From: Clostridiales bacterium
GTDB lineage: Bacteria > Bacillota > Clostridia > WRLR01
Reading direction: 5' to 3'
DNA: 12,661 nt
NCBI GenBank assembly: GCA_031263625.1
Contig: JAISFK010000362.1
Span: forward strand, 1-12,661
Positions within the stretch are counted from its first letter, which is position 1. Each line of letters begins with the position of its first letter. The notes beneath the pieces are model-generated. The model saw only the letters and a program-made list of their open reading frames with translations. It had not been told where the DNA came from and did no database searches. Positions 1 to 6,156 of the stretch are shown one piece after another. A program made the translations under genes and the position numbers.

Positions 1-1
1 C

Positions 2-325
2 GTGCTGACGCCGTTCTGGATGGAATACGCCTATAAGAGCAACATCCCGATGTTCACGCAGTTCGCGGTCAACGTCATGGGCGTCGCGGACGGCAGCTAC
101 AGGGAGCCGGAGGCCATCAGAAAAGAGGGGATACGCCGCCTGCGCGCCTTCTTCGCGGCTTTGGGCCTGCCCGCCACGCTTTCGGACATGGGGATCGGCG
201 AGGACAAGCTTGAGTTCATGGCCAAAAAGGCGACGCGCGCCGAATACGGCAAGGAGTCGGCGATCGGCGCCATCAGGCCGCTGCTTTGGCAGGACGTGCT
301 GAACATCTACCGCATGGCGAAATAG
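2..325 (+). CDS. Iron-containing alcohol dehydrogenase, C-terminal fragment
   Basis: This is the last 107 codons of a gene whose 5' part lies outside the window; the reading frame is open to the edge, so the GTG at position 2 is an internal codon. The segment resembles the C-terminal helical domain of iron-dependent (group III) alcohol dehydrogenases of the butanol dehydrogenase/YqhD kind. Features seen are a WMEY segment near the edge, a GVADGSYREPEA stretch, a small helix around LGLPATLSDMGI, and the closing pattern IGAIRPLLWQDVLNIYRMAK. Family members reduce aldehydes with NAD(P)H in the cytoplasm. The catalytic metal ligands lie upstream and cannot be checked. The stop is TAG at 323-325, and a decayed ATPase gene follows at once. 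I am fairly sure of the family and not of the substrate. Confidence 0.82.
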   Translation: MLTPFWMEYAYKSNIPMFTQFAVNVMGVADGSYREPEAIRKEGIRRLRAFFAALGLPATLSDMGIGEDKLEFMAKKATRAEYGKESAIGAIRPLLWQDVLNIYRMAK

Positions 326-330
326 GATAT

Positions 331-706
331 GCTGACGAGCCTGTGAAATACGCCGAAGACGTCAGGGCGCGCATATCGGAATTGGAGGGCGAAAAGGCGG
401 CGGTCCGCCGCCTGCTCTACGAATACCTGCTCGTCGGAGGCTATCCCGAATATTTTGCCGCCCGCAGCCTTCTGCACTGGCAGCGCCAGCTTGCGGAAGA
501 CATCGCTGGAGAACTATTCGCCCAACGCGGGCAAGATCATCCGCAAAAACAAAAAGCTGTACGTTTCGGACAGCGGGCTGTCCAACGCCTTGCTGCGCGT
601 GGACGAGCTCACGGACGAGCTGGCCGGGCATTTGGCGGAGCAGTGCTGCGTGAAGCAGGCCCGCGCCTACGCGGAAGCCAACCTTTGCGCCGCCGCCATC
701 ATTTAG
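331..706 (+). pseudogene. Remnant of an AAA-type ATPase with DUF4143 domain
   Basis: Two pieces of one protein lie in different frames. The first (about 334-510) reads DEPVKYAEDVRARISELEG, then YEYLLVGGYPEYF and WQRQLAEDI, matching the part of DUF4143 ATPases before the C-terminal domain. The second, one frame over (about 512-706), reads YSPNAGKIIRKNKKLYVSDSGL followed by NALL and ends in a degenerate tail with a TAG stop. In intact proteins these segments are separated by roughly a hundred residues, so an internal deletion at about 505-515 probably removed them and shifted the frame. The N-terminal P-loop ATPase part is missing altogether, and the remnant directly abuts the dehydrogenase stop. 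Intact members are ATPases of unclear function, often in accessory regions. I see no start or ribosome binding site that would make it functional. Confidence 0.72.
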
Positions 707-855
707 CCGTTCGTGCCGCCCTTTTAAGGCGGGCGCATATAGAGGGCGCATATAATTAATGTGTACTTCATGATTAATTTATGTTTATGCGGCTGTTTTG
801 GTGATAAATTAGTCTTATGCTTATAGATTTTAACACAATGGGGGTATAGTCAGAC
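707..855 (+). promoter_or_regulatory. AT-rich leader upstream of glgP, with repeats
   Basis: This gap holds no gene. It contains a weak hairpin (CCGCC 716-720 with GGCGG 728-732, no T run), a short tandem repeat at 731-754 and an AT-rich dyad (AATTAAT 754-760, ATTAATT 773-779). The only promoter-like pair I can offer is TTGGTG (798-803) with TTATAG (821-826), 17 bases apart, and both boxes match consensus poorly. The composition change and the position suggest the glgP promoter and perhaps an operator lie here. The ribosome binding site for glgP is an unremarkable G run (840-844), 11 bases before the ATG. Confidence 0.4.
731..754 (+). repeat. Short tandem repeat, 13-base period
   Basis: The 11-mer GGGCGCATATA occurs at 731-741 and again at 744-754, separated by GA. 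It follows the decayed ATPase gene and precedes the AT-rich leader of glgP. It resembles the other small junction duplications in this window. Confidence 0.75.
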
Positions 856-3291
856 ATGTTCTCAAACAAGGCGGCATTTCAGCGGGAATTTAAGCGGCGA
901 ATAAGCTCGCTGTTTGGCATAACGCTAGAGGAAGCCTCCAAGACGGAGATGTACACGGCGATCGCCAACATGGTCCGGGAGTCCGTCATGGAAACCTGGG
1001 TTAACACGAACAACCGCTATCTTGGCAAGAAGATAAAGCAGGTGTACTACTTCTCGCTGGAATTTCTCATCGGCAAGTTCCTCGAGCAGAACCTGCTGTA
1101 CATAAACGCTCTGGACGTGTGCAAGGAGGGCCTCGGCGGGCTTGGCATATCGTTCGCCGAGGTGTGCTCGATGGAGCCGGAGGCGGGGCTTGGCAACGGC
1201 GGCCTCGGCAGGCTCGCCGCGTGCTTCCTCGACTCGATGGCGTCGCTGGCCATACCGGGCCACGGCTGCGGCATAAGGTACAAGTACGGCCTGTTCAACC
1301 AGAAGATCATCGACGGCTACCAGGTCGAGCTGCCCGACAACTGGCTGCGCGAGGCGAACGCCTGGGAGATCAGGAAGCCTGAGAAGGCCGTCATCGTGAA
1401 GTTCGGCGGCAACGCCTACATGAAGGAGAAGCCGGACGGGAGCCTGGAGGCCGTCCACGAGGACTACCAGCCCGTGCTCGCCGTCCCCTACGACACGCCG
1501 ATCGTGGGCTACAGAGCGAACACGGTGAACAACCTGCGGCTGTGGAGCGCCGAAACGCTGAACAGCTCGTTTGATTTCGCCTCGTTCAGCCACGGAAACT
1601 ACACGGACGCCGTTTCGTACAAATACTCCGTCGAGGCCATATCCGAGGTGCTGTACCCGGACGACTCGAACTACAAGAACAAGATCCTGCGCCTCAAGCA
1701 GCAGTATTTCTTCGTGTCCGCGGGGCTCATGAGCATCGTGCGCCGCTACAAGAAAAAGATGCAGAGCCTTTCCAGCCTGCCCAGCTACATCGCCATACAC
1801 ATCAACGACACGCACCCGGCGCTGGCCGTACCGGAGCTCATGCGCATACTCATGGACGAGGAGGGCTTCGGCTGGGACGAGGCGTGGAGCATCACGACGC
1901 GCACCATCGCGTACACGAACCACACCATCATGCCAGAGGCTCTGGAGAAATGGCCCGTTGACGTGTTCAAGCAGCTCCTGCCGCGCATATTCATGATTGT
2001 CGAGGAGATCAACCGCCGCTTCTGCGAGCAGCTGTGGCGCGCATATCCGGGCGACTGGGGCAGGATCGCCGACATGTCCGTCGTGGGCGACGGCTTCGTT
2101 CGCATGGCGCATCTGGCCGTCGTGGGCAGCTTCAGCGTGAACGGCGTCGCGGCCGTCCACACGGAGCTTCTGAAGAAGGACGTGCTGAAGCGGTTTTACG
2201 AGTTCTTCCCCGAAAAGTTCAACAACAAGACGAACGGCATAACGCACAGGCGCTGGCTGCTGAAAGCCAACCCGAGCTGCGCCGAGCTGCTGACCGACAC
2301 GATCAAGGAGGACTGGATACACAACCCGGCGCTCATGGGCAAGCTGGCCGTGTACAAGGACGAGAAGCAGGTGCGCGACGGCCTTGAGCGCATAAAGCGG
2401 CAGAACAAGGAGCGGCTGGCCGCCTACATCGCGGACACGACCGGCGTCAAGGTGGACCCCGCATCCATATTCGACGTGCAGATAAAGCGCATACACGCCT
2501 ACAAGCGCCAGCTGCTCAACGTGCTGCACATAATGCACATGTACAACGAGATAATCGACAGCCCCGGCATCGACATGGTGCCGCGCACGTTCATCATAGG
2601 CGGCAAGGCCGCGCCCAGCTACTATTACGCGAAAAGCGTCATAAAGCTCATAACGTCCCTCGCGTCCATCGTGAACGGCGACCCGCGCGTGAAGGGCAGG
2701 CTCAAGGTGGTGTTCCTGGAGAACTACAGCGTGTCCGTCGCCGAGCTCGTGTTCCCGGCGTCCGACGTCAGCGAGCAGATATCGACCGCCAGCAAGGAGG
2801 CTTCCGGCACGGGCAACATGAAATTCATGATGAACGGCGCGATCACGGTGGGCACGATGGACGGCGCGAACATCGAGATAAAGGAGCTGGTCGGCGAGGA
2901 CAATTTCATAACGTTCGGCCTGACCGTGGAGGACGTGCTGACGTACTACGCCAACCACAGCTACAGCTCGCTGGACATATATTCGGCGGACGAGCGCGTC
3001 AAGCGGGTCGTGGACCAGCTGACGAGCGGCTTCTTCGACAACGTGGGCGCGCCCAAGCACGAGTTTGGCAACATAAGGCGCTCGCTGCTGGACTACAACG
3101 ACGAGTTTTTCGTGCTGAAGGATTTTGACGGCTACGCGAAGGCGCACGAAAAGGTGGACGAGCTGTACAGGGACCGCAAGAGGTGGCTGTCCATGTCGGC
3201 CGCCAACATCGCGCAGTCCGGCGCGTTTTCGAGCGACAGCACGATCCGGCAGTACGCCTCCGAGATATGGAAGGTCGCGCCGCTGAAATAG
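856..3291 (+). CDS. glgP: Glycogen/alpha-glucan phosphorylase
   Basis: This 811-residue protein has the usual length of a bacterial glycogen or maltodextrin phosphorylase (GT35 family). It removes glucose from the non-reducing ends of alpha-1,4-glucans as glucose-1-phosphate, using inorganic phosphate and a pyridoxal phosphate cofactor, in the cytoplasm. The sequence shows the N-terminal pattern KKIKQVYYFSLEFLIG, the glycine loop GNGGLGRLAACFLDSMA (Asn114-Arg119 core), the segment NDTHPALAVPELMRIL, and IKRIHAYKRQLLN. The signature EASGTGNMKFMMNGA carries the cofactor-binding lysine as Lys656. The ATG at 856 fits the family N-terminus (MFSNKAAFQREFKRRISSLFG). It appears to stand alone: no other glycogen genes are in the window. 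A 14-base duplication straddles its stop. I am very sure of the family; glycogen versus maltodextrin preference cannot be read from the sequence. Confidence 0.96.
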   Translation: MFSNKAAFQREFKRRISSLFGITLEEASKTEMYTAIANMVRESVMETWVNTNNRYLGKKIKQVYYFSLEFLIGKFLEQNLLYINALDVCKEGLGGLGISFAEVCSMEPEAGLGNGGLGRLAACFLDSMASLAIPGHGCGIRYKYGLFNQKIIDGYQVELPDNWLREANAWEIRKPEKAVIVKFGGNAYMKEKPDGSLEAVHEDYQPVLAVPYDTPIVGYRANTVNNLRLWSAETLNSSFDFASFSHGNYTDAVSYKYSVEAISEVLYPDDSNYKNKILRLKQQYFFVSAGLMSIVRRYKKKMQSLSSLPSYIAIHINDTHPALAVPELMRILMDEEGFGWDEAWSITTRTIAYTNHTIMPEALEKWPVDVFKQLLPRIFMIVEEINRRFCEQLWRAYPGDWGRIADMSVVGDGFVRMAHLAVVGSFSVNGVAAVHTELLKKDVLKRFYEFFPEKFNNKTNGITHRRWLLKANPSCAELLTDTIKEDWIHNPALMGKLAVYKDEKQVRDGLERIKRQNKERLAAYIADTTGVKVDPASIFDVQIKRIHAYKRQLLNVLHIMHMYNEIIDSPGIDMVPRTFIIGGKAAPSYYYAKSVIKLITSLASIVNGDPRVKGRLKVVFLENYSVSVAELVFPASDVSEQISTASKEASGTGNMKFMMNGAITVGTMDGANIEIKELVGEDNFITFGLTVEDVLTYYANHSYSSLDIYSADERVKRVVDQLTSGFFDNVGAPKHEFGNIRRSLLDYNDEFFVLKDFDGYAKAHEKVDELYRDRKRWLSMSAANIAQSGAFSSDSTIRQYASEIWKVAPLK

Positions 3292-3304
3292 CGCCGCTGA
3301 AATA
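3277..3304 (+). repeat. 14-base tandem duplication across the glgP stop codon
   Basis: GCGCCGCTGAAATA occurs at 3277-3290 and again, perfectly, at 3291-3304. The G after the first copy completes the TAG stop of glgP, so the last codons and the stop are repeated just beyond the gene. A perfect copy suggests recent slippage or local duplication. Confidence 0.9.
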
Positions 3305-3330
3305 GCGCGGCGGGCAAGAAGCGGCGGCGC

Positions 3331-3450
3331 GAGCGCAGCGCGGGGAGGGGCTGGGACAAGGGCAGGCGGCGCAAGCATGAGCGCAGCGCGGCACGGCATA
3401 TGCCAATGCGACAGGCGCGGCGGGCGGCGTGTGCGCTAGGATGAGCGCAG
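3331..3450 (+). repeat. GC-rich dispersed repeat GAGCGCAGCGCGG
   Basis: GAGCGCAGCGCGG occurs at 3331-3343 and 3379-3391. A shortened copy, ATGAGCGCAG, is at 3441-3450, and the copy at 3379 is also preceded by AT. Each of the first two follows a GGCGGCGC element, so the unit is longer than the exact match. The copies are 48 and then about 64 bases apart, so this is a degenerate repeat cluster and not a CRISPR array. Confidence 0.65.
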
Positions 3451-3458
3451 CTAGAAGA

Positions 3459-3660
3459 TATACTCGTGTTCGATTGGGAATTCCGACCGCAATTTGCGGT
3501 CGGACAGAGGAAACGAGTATTACTGACTCGCGTTTATGGTAAATTCAAATGCTCGTCAGTATAAAGTCGAATTTGAATGTCGTGCGGCTGATGTCATATT
3601 GATGGAATAGGCCAGCACTTTCTTTTGCTAGGCCGCACCCTTTATTATCCGTGCGGCCCT
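3459..3660. other. Structured intergenic region, possible non-coding RNA or mobile-element remnant
   Basis: Five inverted pairs sit within about 200 bases. ATACTCGT (3460-3467) pairs with ACGAGTAT (3513-3520) and encloses a stronger pair, TCCGACCGCAA (3482-3492) with TTGCGGTCGGA (3494-3504). TACTGAC (3521-3527) pairs with GTCAGTA (3555-3561). ATTCAAAT (3543-3550) pairs with ATTTGAAT (3571-3578) and crosses the previous stem, so the two form a pseudoknot or exclude each other. GGCCGCAC (3631-3638) pairs with GTGCGGCC (3651-3658), and the same middle arm can instead pair with GTGCGGC at 3582-3588. No hairpin is followed by a T run. I do not recognise a known riboswitch, ribozyme or 6S/SRP RNA. 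It could be a structured RNA, a leader, or the remains of a small mobile element; the strand is unknown. Confidence 0.5.
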
Positions 3661-3692
3661 CAGTTCTGTCAAAGAAGCGCAAGCAAAAAAGT

Positions 3693-3713
3693 TAAATTAT
3701 TTTGTATAATTTA
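3693..3713. promoter_or_regulatory. AT-rich dyad upstream of the promoter, candidate ROK operator
   Basis: TAAATTAT (3693-3700) and ATAATTTA (3706-3713) form a perfect 8-base inverted repeat around TTTGT. It lies just upstream of the -35 box. The AT-rich dyad shape resembles operators of NagC/XylR-type ROK repressors, and a ROK gene is second in the downstream cluster. The half-site context TTAAATTATT (3692-3701) recurs exactly at 3751-3760. Confidence 0.5.
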
Positions 3714-3723
3714 GAAAAAACTC

Positions 3724-3751
3724 TTGACAAGTCGCAAATCTTTTATATAAT
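3724..3751 (+). promoter_or_regulatory. Consensus vegetative sigma-factor promoter
   Basis: TTGACA (3724-3729) and TATAAT (3746-3751) both match the sigma70/sigmaA consensus exactly, with a 16-base spacer, inside AT-rich DNA. Transcription would start near 3758, about 110 bases before the lyase ATG. This is the only strong promoter I see for the downstream cluster. A promoter this strong next to dyads suggests it is held down by a repressor. Confidence 0.85.
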
Positions 3752-3759
3752 TAAATTAT
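3747..3759. promoter_or_regulatory. Palindrome over the -10 box, candidate second operator
   Basis: ATAATTAAATTAT is a perfect 6-base dyad around one central base. It overlaps the -10 box and the likely start of transcription, where a bound repressor would block polymerase. It shares the half site TTAAATTATT (3751-3760) with the upstream dyad at 3692-3701, 59 bases away. AT-rich palindromes can arise by chance, so this rests mainly on the repeated half site and on position. Confidence 0.4.
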
Positions 3760-3869
3760 TAAAGCCACTGAAATAAATTATATGCCATGCTTCCACAGTG
3801 TTCTGCAGCGTTCGGGCTTTTTTGGAAATGCCAATTATATTTATTTTATTGCGAGGCGATATTTTGGCT

Positions 3870-4778
3870 ATGGACGGTAAAAAAAGCAACGCACTTTTCA
3901 GCGGCATCATGAGCGCGCTCGTCAGCCCGCTGTCCGAAGACGGCGAGGTGCGCGAGCGGCCCCTGCGCCGGCTTGTCGAGTGGCACCTGGAGGCGGGCCT
4001 GTCCGGCTTCTACATATGCGGCGGCACGGGCGAGGGCGCGGTCATGCAGCCAAAAGCCAGAAAGCTCCTCGCGGAGTGCGTGGTTGACGCCGCGCGCGGG
4101 CGCTGCCGAATCATAGACCACATCGGCGCGGTGGATCTGATCACCGCCAAGGATCTGGCGCGCCACGCGGCGCGCGCCGGGGTGGACGCGCTGTCGTCCG
4201 TGCCGCCTTTTTTCTACCCATACGGCGAGGACGAGGTTTTCAACTATTACGAGGCCCTGTCCGACTGCACGGATCTGCCGATCATCATGTACGCGTCGCC
4301 GATGTCCGGCGCGCCGCCGGACGCCGAGGCCGTCGAGCGGCTCATGCGCATACCGGGCATAGCCGGGATCAAGTGGACGAGCCACAATTATTACGAGATG
4401 CGCCGCATCAAGGACATAAACGGCGGGGACATCAACGTCATCAACGGGCCGGACGAGACGCTCGTCTGCGGTCTGCTCATGGGCGCGGACGCCGGCATAG
4501 GCTCGTCCTACAACGTAATGCCGAGGCTGTTCGCGAAGCTTTACGAGGACTTCCGGGCGGGCCGCCTGCAAGAGGCCCTGGACGCGCAGCTCAAGGCGAA
4601 CAAGGTGATCCGCCTTTTGTTCCGGCACGGCATAGTCAACAGCGTCAAGGACATGCTGGAGCTTATCGGCTACGACGTGGGCTATTGCACGTACCCGCTC
4701 AAGCGGCTCGAACCCGCCGAGAGGGAGGCTTTCCACGCGGAGCTGCGCGAAACAGGGTGGCCTGAGGGCTATATTTGA
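3870..4778 (+). CDS. N-acetylneuraminate lyase-like aldolase (DapA/NanA family)
   Basis: The 302-residue protein is a class I (Schiff-base) TIM-barrel aldolase of the dihydrodipicolinate synthase/N-acetylneuraminate lyase family. The visible active site is GGTGE (51-55), Tyr141 in PIIMYASP and the Schiff-base Lys168 in GIKWTS. The segment NGPDETL (Asp195, Glu196) followed by GADAGIGSSYNVM matches sialic-acid lyases better than DapA, and the Asp-Glu pair is where the lyase holds the sugar tail. The predicted reaction is cleavage of a 2-keto-3-deoxy sugar acid to pyruvate and an aldose. I chose ATG 3870 because homology starts there; a TTG at 3864, in frame and 7 bases after GAGG, is an equally good ribosomal start. 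No nanE or nanK is nearby, so the true substrate may not be sialic acid. Confidence 0.85.
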   Translation: MDGKKSNALFSGIMSALVSPLSEDGEVRERPLRRLVEWHLEAGLSGFYICGGTGEGAVMQPKARKLLAECVVDAARGRCRIIDHIGAVDLITAKDLARHAARAGVDALSSVPPFFYPYGEDEVFNYYEALSDCTDLPIIMYASPMSGAPPDAEAVERLMRIPGIAGIKWTSHNYYEMRRIKDINGGDINVINGPDETLVCGLLMGADAGIGSSYNVMPRLFAKLYEDFRAGRLQEALDAQLKANKVIRLLFRHGIVNSVKDMLELIGYDVGYCTYPLKRLEPAEREAFHAELRETGWPEGYI

Positions 4779-4867
4779 GCAATAGAGCTATATTTGAGCC
4801 ATTTGAGCTATAAGCAATAGAGCTATATTTGCGCGATTTGAGAGTTTGGAGCGATTTGAGAGTTTGG
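4768..4867 (+). repeat. Direct-repeat patch spanning the lyase stop codon
   Basis: GCTATATTTG occurs three times (4768-4777, 4787-4796, 4822-4831), the first copy running into the TGA stop of the lyase. The longer unit AGCAATAGAGCTATATTTG is repeated exactly at 4778-4796 and 4813-4831. A second unit, GCGATTTGAGAGTTTGG, follows in tandem at 4833-4849 and 4851-4867. The patch fills most of the 120-base gap before the ROK gene and has no coding potential. It looks like successive slippage or duplication at the end of the gene. Confidence 0.85.
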
Positions 4868-4898
4868 GGCGCCATGTCTGACATTTTTTAGGGGAGCC

Positions 4899-6119
4899 AT
4901 GCCGTTAATTAGCGCGAAGCAAAAACCGATCACAGACCAGCAGCGCATAAAGGAGAGCAACCTGAAGTTCATCTTCGACGCCATCCTCCGCTCCGAGGCC
5001 GTTTCGCGGTCGGAGCTGGCCCAGCGATCGGGGCTGAGCCCCACCACGGTGTATTCCCTCGTGGACGAGATGATCGACGGCGGCGTTGTTTCGGAGATCG
5101 GCGCGGAAGCGGGCGCGGAGGAAACCGCCAAGGTCGGCCGCAGGCCGCAGCTGCTGCGGATAAACTCGGAGGGCGCGTTTATCGCCTGCGCGTGGCTCAG
5201 CCGCGCGCACATCCAGTGCCAGCTGTTCGACCTAAAGTGCAACGTCGTCCACACGCGGCGGAAAAGGCTGAGCCAGCCCGTAGACTACAACGCGGAGATC
5301 CAGAGCGGCCTGGACGAGATGCGCGGCCTCGTGGCGCCGGGCAGGCTGCTGGGCCTGTGCGTCGCGCTGCCGGCAGTCATCGGGCGAAAAAACAGGCAGC
5401 TTAACTCGACCGTGTTGCACGTGGAAGGCGACAAGTCCATGCTGAGCTATCTGGAGGCCATACCGCTGGACATGCCCGTCGTGCTGGGCAACGAGTCCAT
5501 ATTTTACACATATGCCGAAAAGGCCGCGTATTCGCCCTCCGACATACGCAACATGCTGTATGTGAACATCGGCGCGGGCGTCGGCGCGGGCATATTCCTG
5601 AATGGCGAGATCTACATGGGCAGCACGGGCCTGGCGGGCGAGATCGGGCACATGACGCTCGACATGAACGGCAGGCCGTGCGAGTGCGGCGGGCGCGGCT
5701 GCCTGGAGCGGTACGTGTGCGTGCCCGCCATATTGGAGAGCTACGCGCAGGAGAAAAAAATCTGCGCGTCGGATATCGCTTTTGAGGATTTCGTCGCCGC
5801 GCTGTCCAACGGCGAGCCGGCGGCGGAGGCCGTCGCGGCGGAGGCCGCGCGGTGCCTGGCGGCCGGGATTGAGAGCGCGATAAATCTCCTGGACATAGAC
5901 ACCGTGGTGCTCGGGGGCGAGATAAGCCTGATGGGCGAGCCCTTCCTGCAGCAGATCGGCAAGAACATGTTCGCCACCATCAACAAGGCCGCGAGCCGCT
6001 GCCGCGTCTGCTATGCCAGGCTGGACAGGGGCGCGTGCCTGCTCGGCATGGCCAAGTATTTTTTGGACAATGTTTTCCAGCTGAGCCTGGAATACGCGCA
6101 AAAGCTATACATTATTTAG
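4899..6119 (+). CDS. ROK-family transcriptional regulator
   Basis: The 406-residue protein has an N-terminal winged helix-turn-helix (about residues 20-70, with SRSELAQRSGLSPTTVYSLVDEM) and a C-terminal ROK domain. The ROK zinc site is intact: GEIGHM with His251, then Cys261, Cys263 and Cys268 in CECGGRGCLE. The kinase catalytic Asp of the usual Asn-Asp pair is Glu199 (NES), and the N-terminal phosphate-binding glycines are poor, so it should sense a sugar rather than phosphorylate it. Family members (NagC, XylR, Mlc) repress sugar genes and release DNA on binding a sugar or sugar phosphate. Being second in the cluster, it probably controls the promoter at 3724-3751 and its own expression. 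The ATG at 4899 follows AGGGG by 4 bases, which is rather close. The specific effector is unknown. Confidence 0.92.
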   Translation: MPLISAKQKPITDQQRIKESNLKFIFDAILRSEAVSRSELAQRSGLSPTTVYSLVDEMIDGGVVSEIGAEAGAEETAKVGRRPQLLRINSEGAFIACAWLSRAHIQCQLFDLKCNVVHTRRKRLSQPVDYNAEIQSGLDEMRGLVAPGRLLGLCVALPAVIGRKNRQLNSTVLHVEGDKSMLSYLEAIPLDMPVVLGNESIFYTYAEKAAYSPSDIRNMLYVNIGAGVGAGIFLNGEIYMGSTGLAGEIGHMTLDMNGRPCECGGRGCLERYVCVPAILESYAQEKKICASDIAFEDFVAALSNGEPAAEAVAAEAARCLAAGIESAINLLDIDTVVLGGEISLMGEPFLQQIGKNMFATINKAASRCRVCYARLDRGACLLGMAKYFLDNVFQLSLEYAQKLYII

Positions 6120-6156
6120 CTTGTTTAGCAAAAATACAACGCAGGGGGTTTTTGTC

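Larger units (their letters stand above)
3292..3869 (+). other. Long intergenic region between glgP and the lyase cluster
   Basis: No convincing gene lies in these 578 bases; short reading frames stop quickly or are low-complexity. Three parts can be told apart. The first (3292-3458) is very GC-rich and repetitive. The second (about 3460-3658) is packed with inverted repeats. The third (3661-3869) is AT-rich and carries dyads and a consensus promoter for the downstream genes. I see no hairpin followed by a T run, so where glgP transcription ends is unclear. A reading frame open from a GTG at 3798 would add 24 residues to the lyase, but they do not resemble the family and I exclude them. Confidence 0.7.

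Noticed and set aside
925..3399. Very long reading frame on the minus strand opposite glgP (824 codons)
   Set aside because: It is the mirror of a well-conserved phosphorylase gene. Its product is a His/Arg/Val/Leu-rich sequence without domains, as expected from GC-rich codon structure on the opposite strand.
3331..3450. Possible CRISPR array from regularly spaced GC-rich repeats
   Set aside because: Only two exact 13-base copies exist, spacing is uneven, the sequences between them are low-complexity and related, and there are no cas genes.
3584..3604. CTGATG in the structured region, considered as a hammerhead ribozyme core
   Set aside because: The core needs CTGANGA followed by a stem and GAAA; the base after CTGATG is T, and no correctly placed GAAA with flanking stems is seen.
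3631..3660. GC-rich stem with 12-base loop considered as an intrinsic terminator
   Set aside because: No T run follows on either strand, so it does not meet the standard for an intrinsic terminator.
3762..3788. GCCACTG near 3764, resembling the B12-box of cobalamin riboswitches
   Set aside because: The rest of the conserved cobalamin riboswitch core is missing: the upstream sequence is AT-rich promoter DNA, and the motif lies just after the promoter, too close for a complete aptamer upstream.
3798..3869. N-terminal extension of the lyase from GTG 3798
   Set aside because: The added residues do not resemble the family, and the start lies without a ribosome binding site close to the promoter; the conserved N-terminus begins at ATG 3870.
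4874..4891. ATGTCTGACAT followed by a T run before the ROK gene, considered as a terminator or a five-codon leader peptide
   Set aside because: The palindrome leaves a one-base loop, so only a very weak hairpin can form, and the small frame has no distinguishing features.
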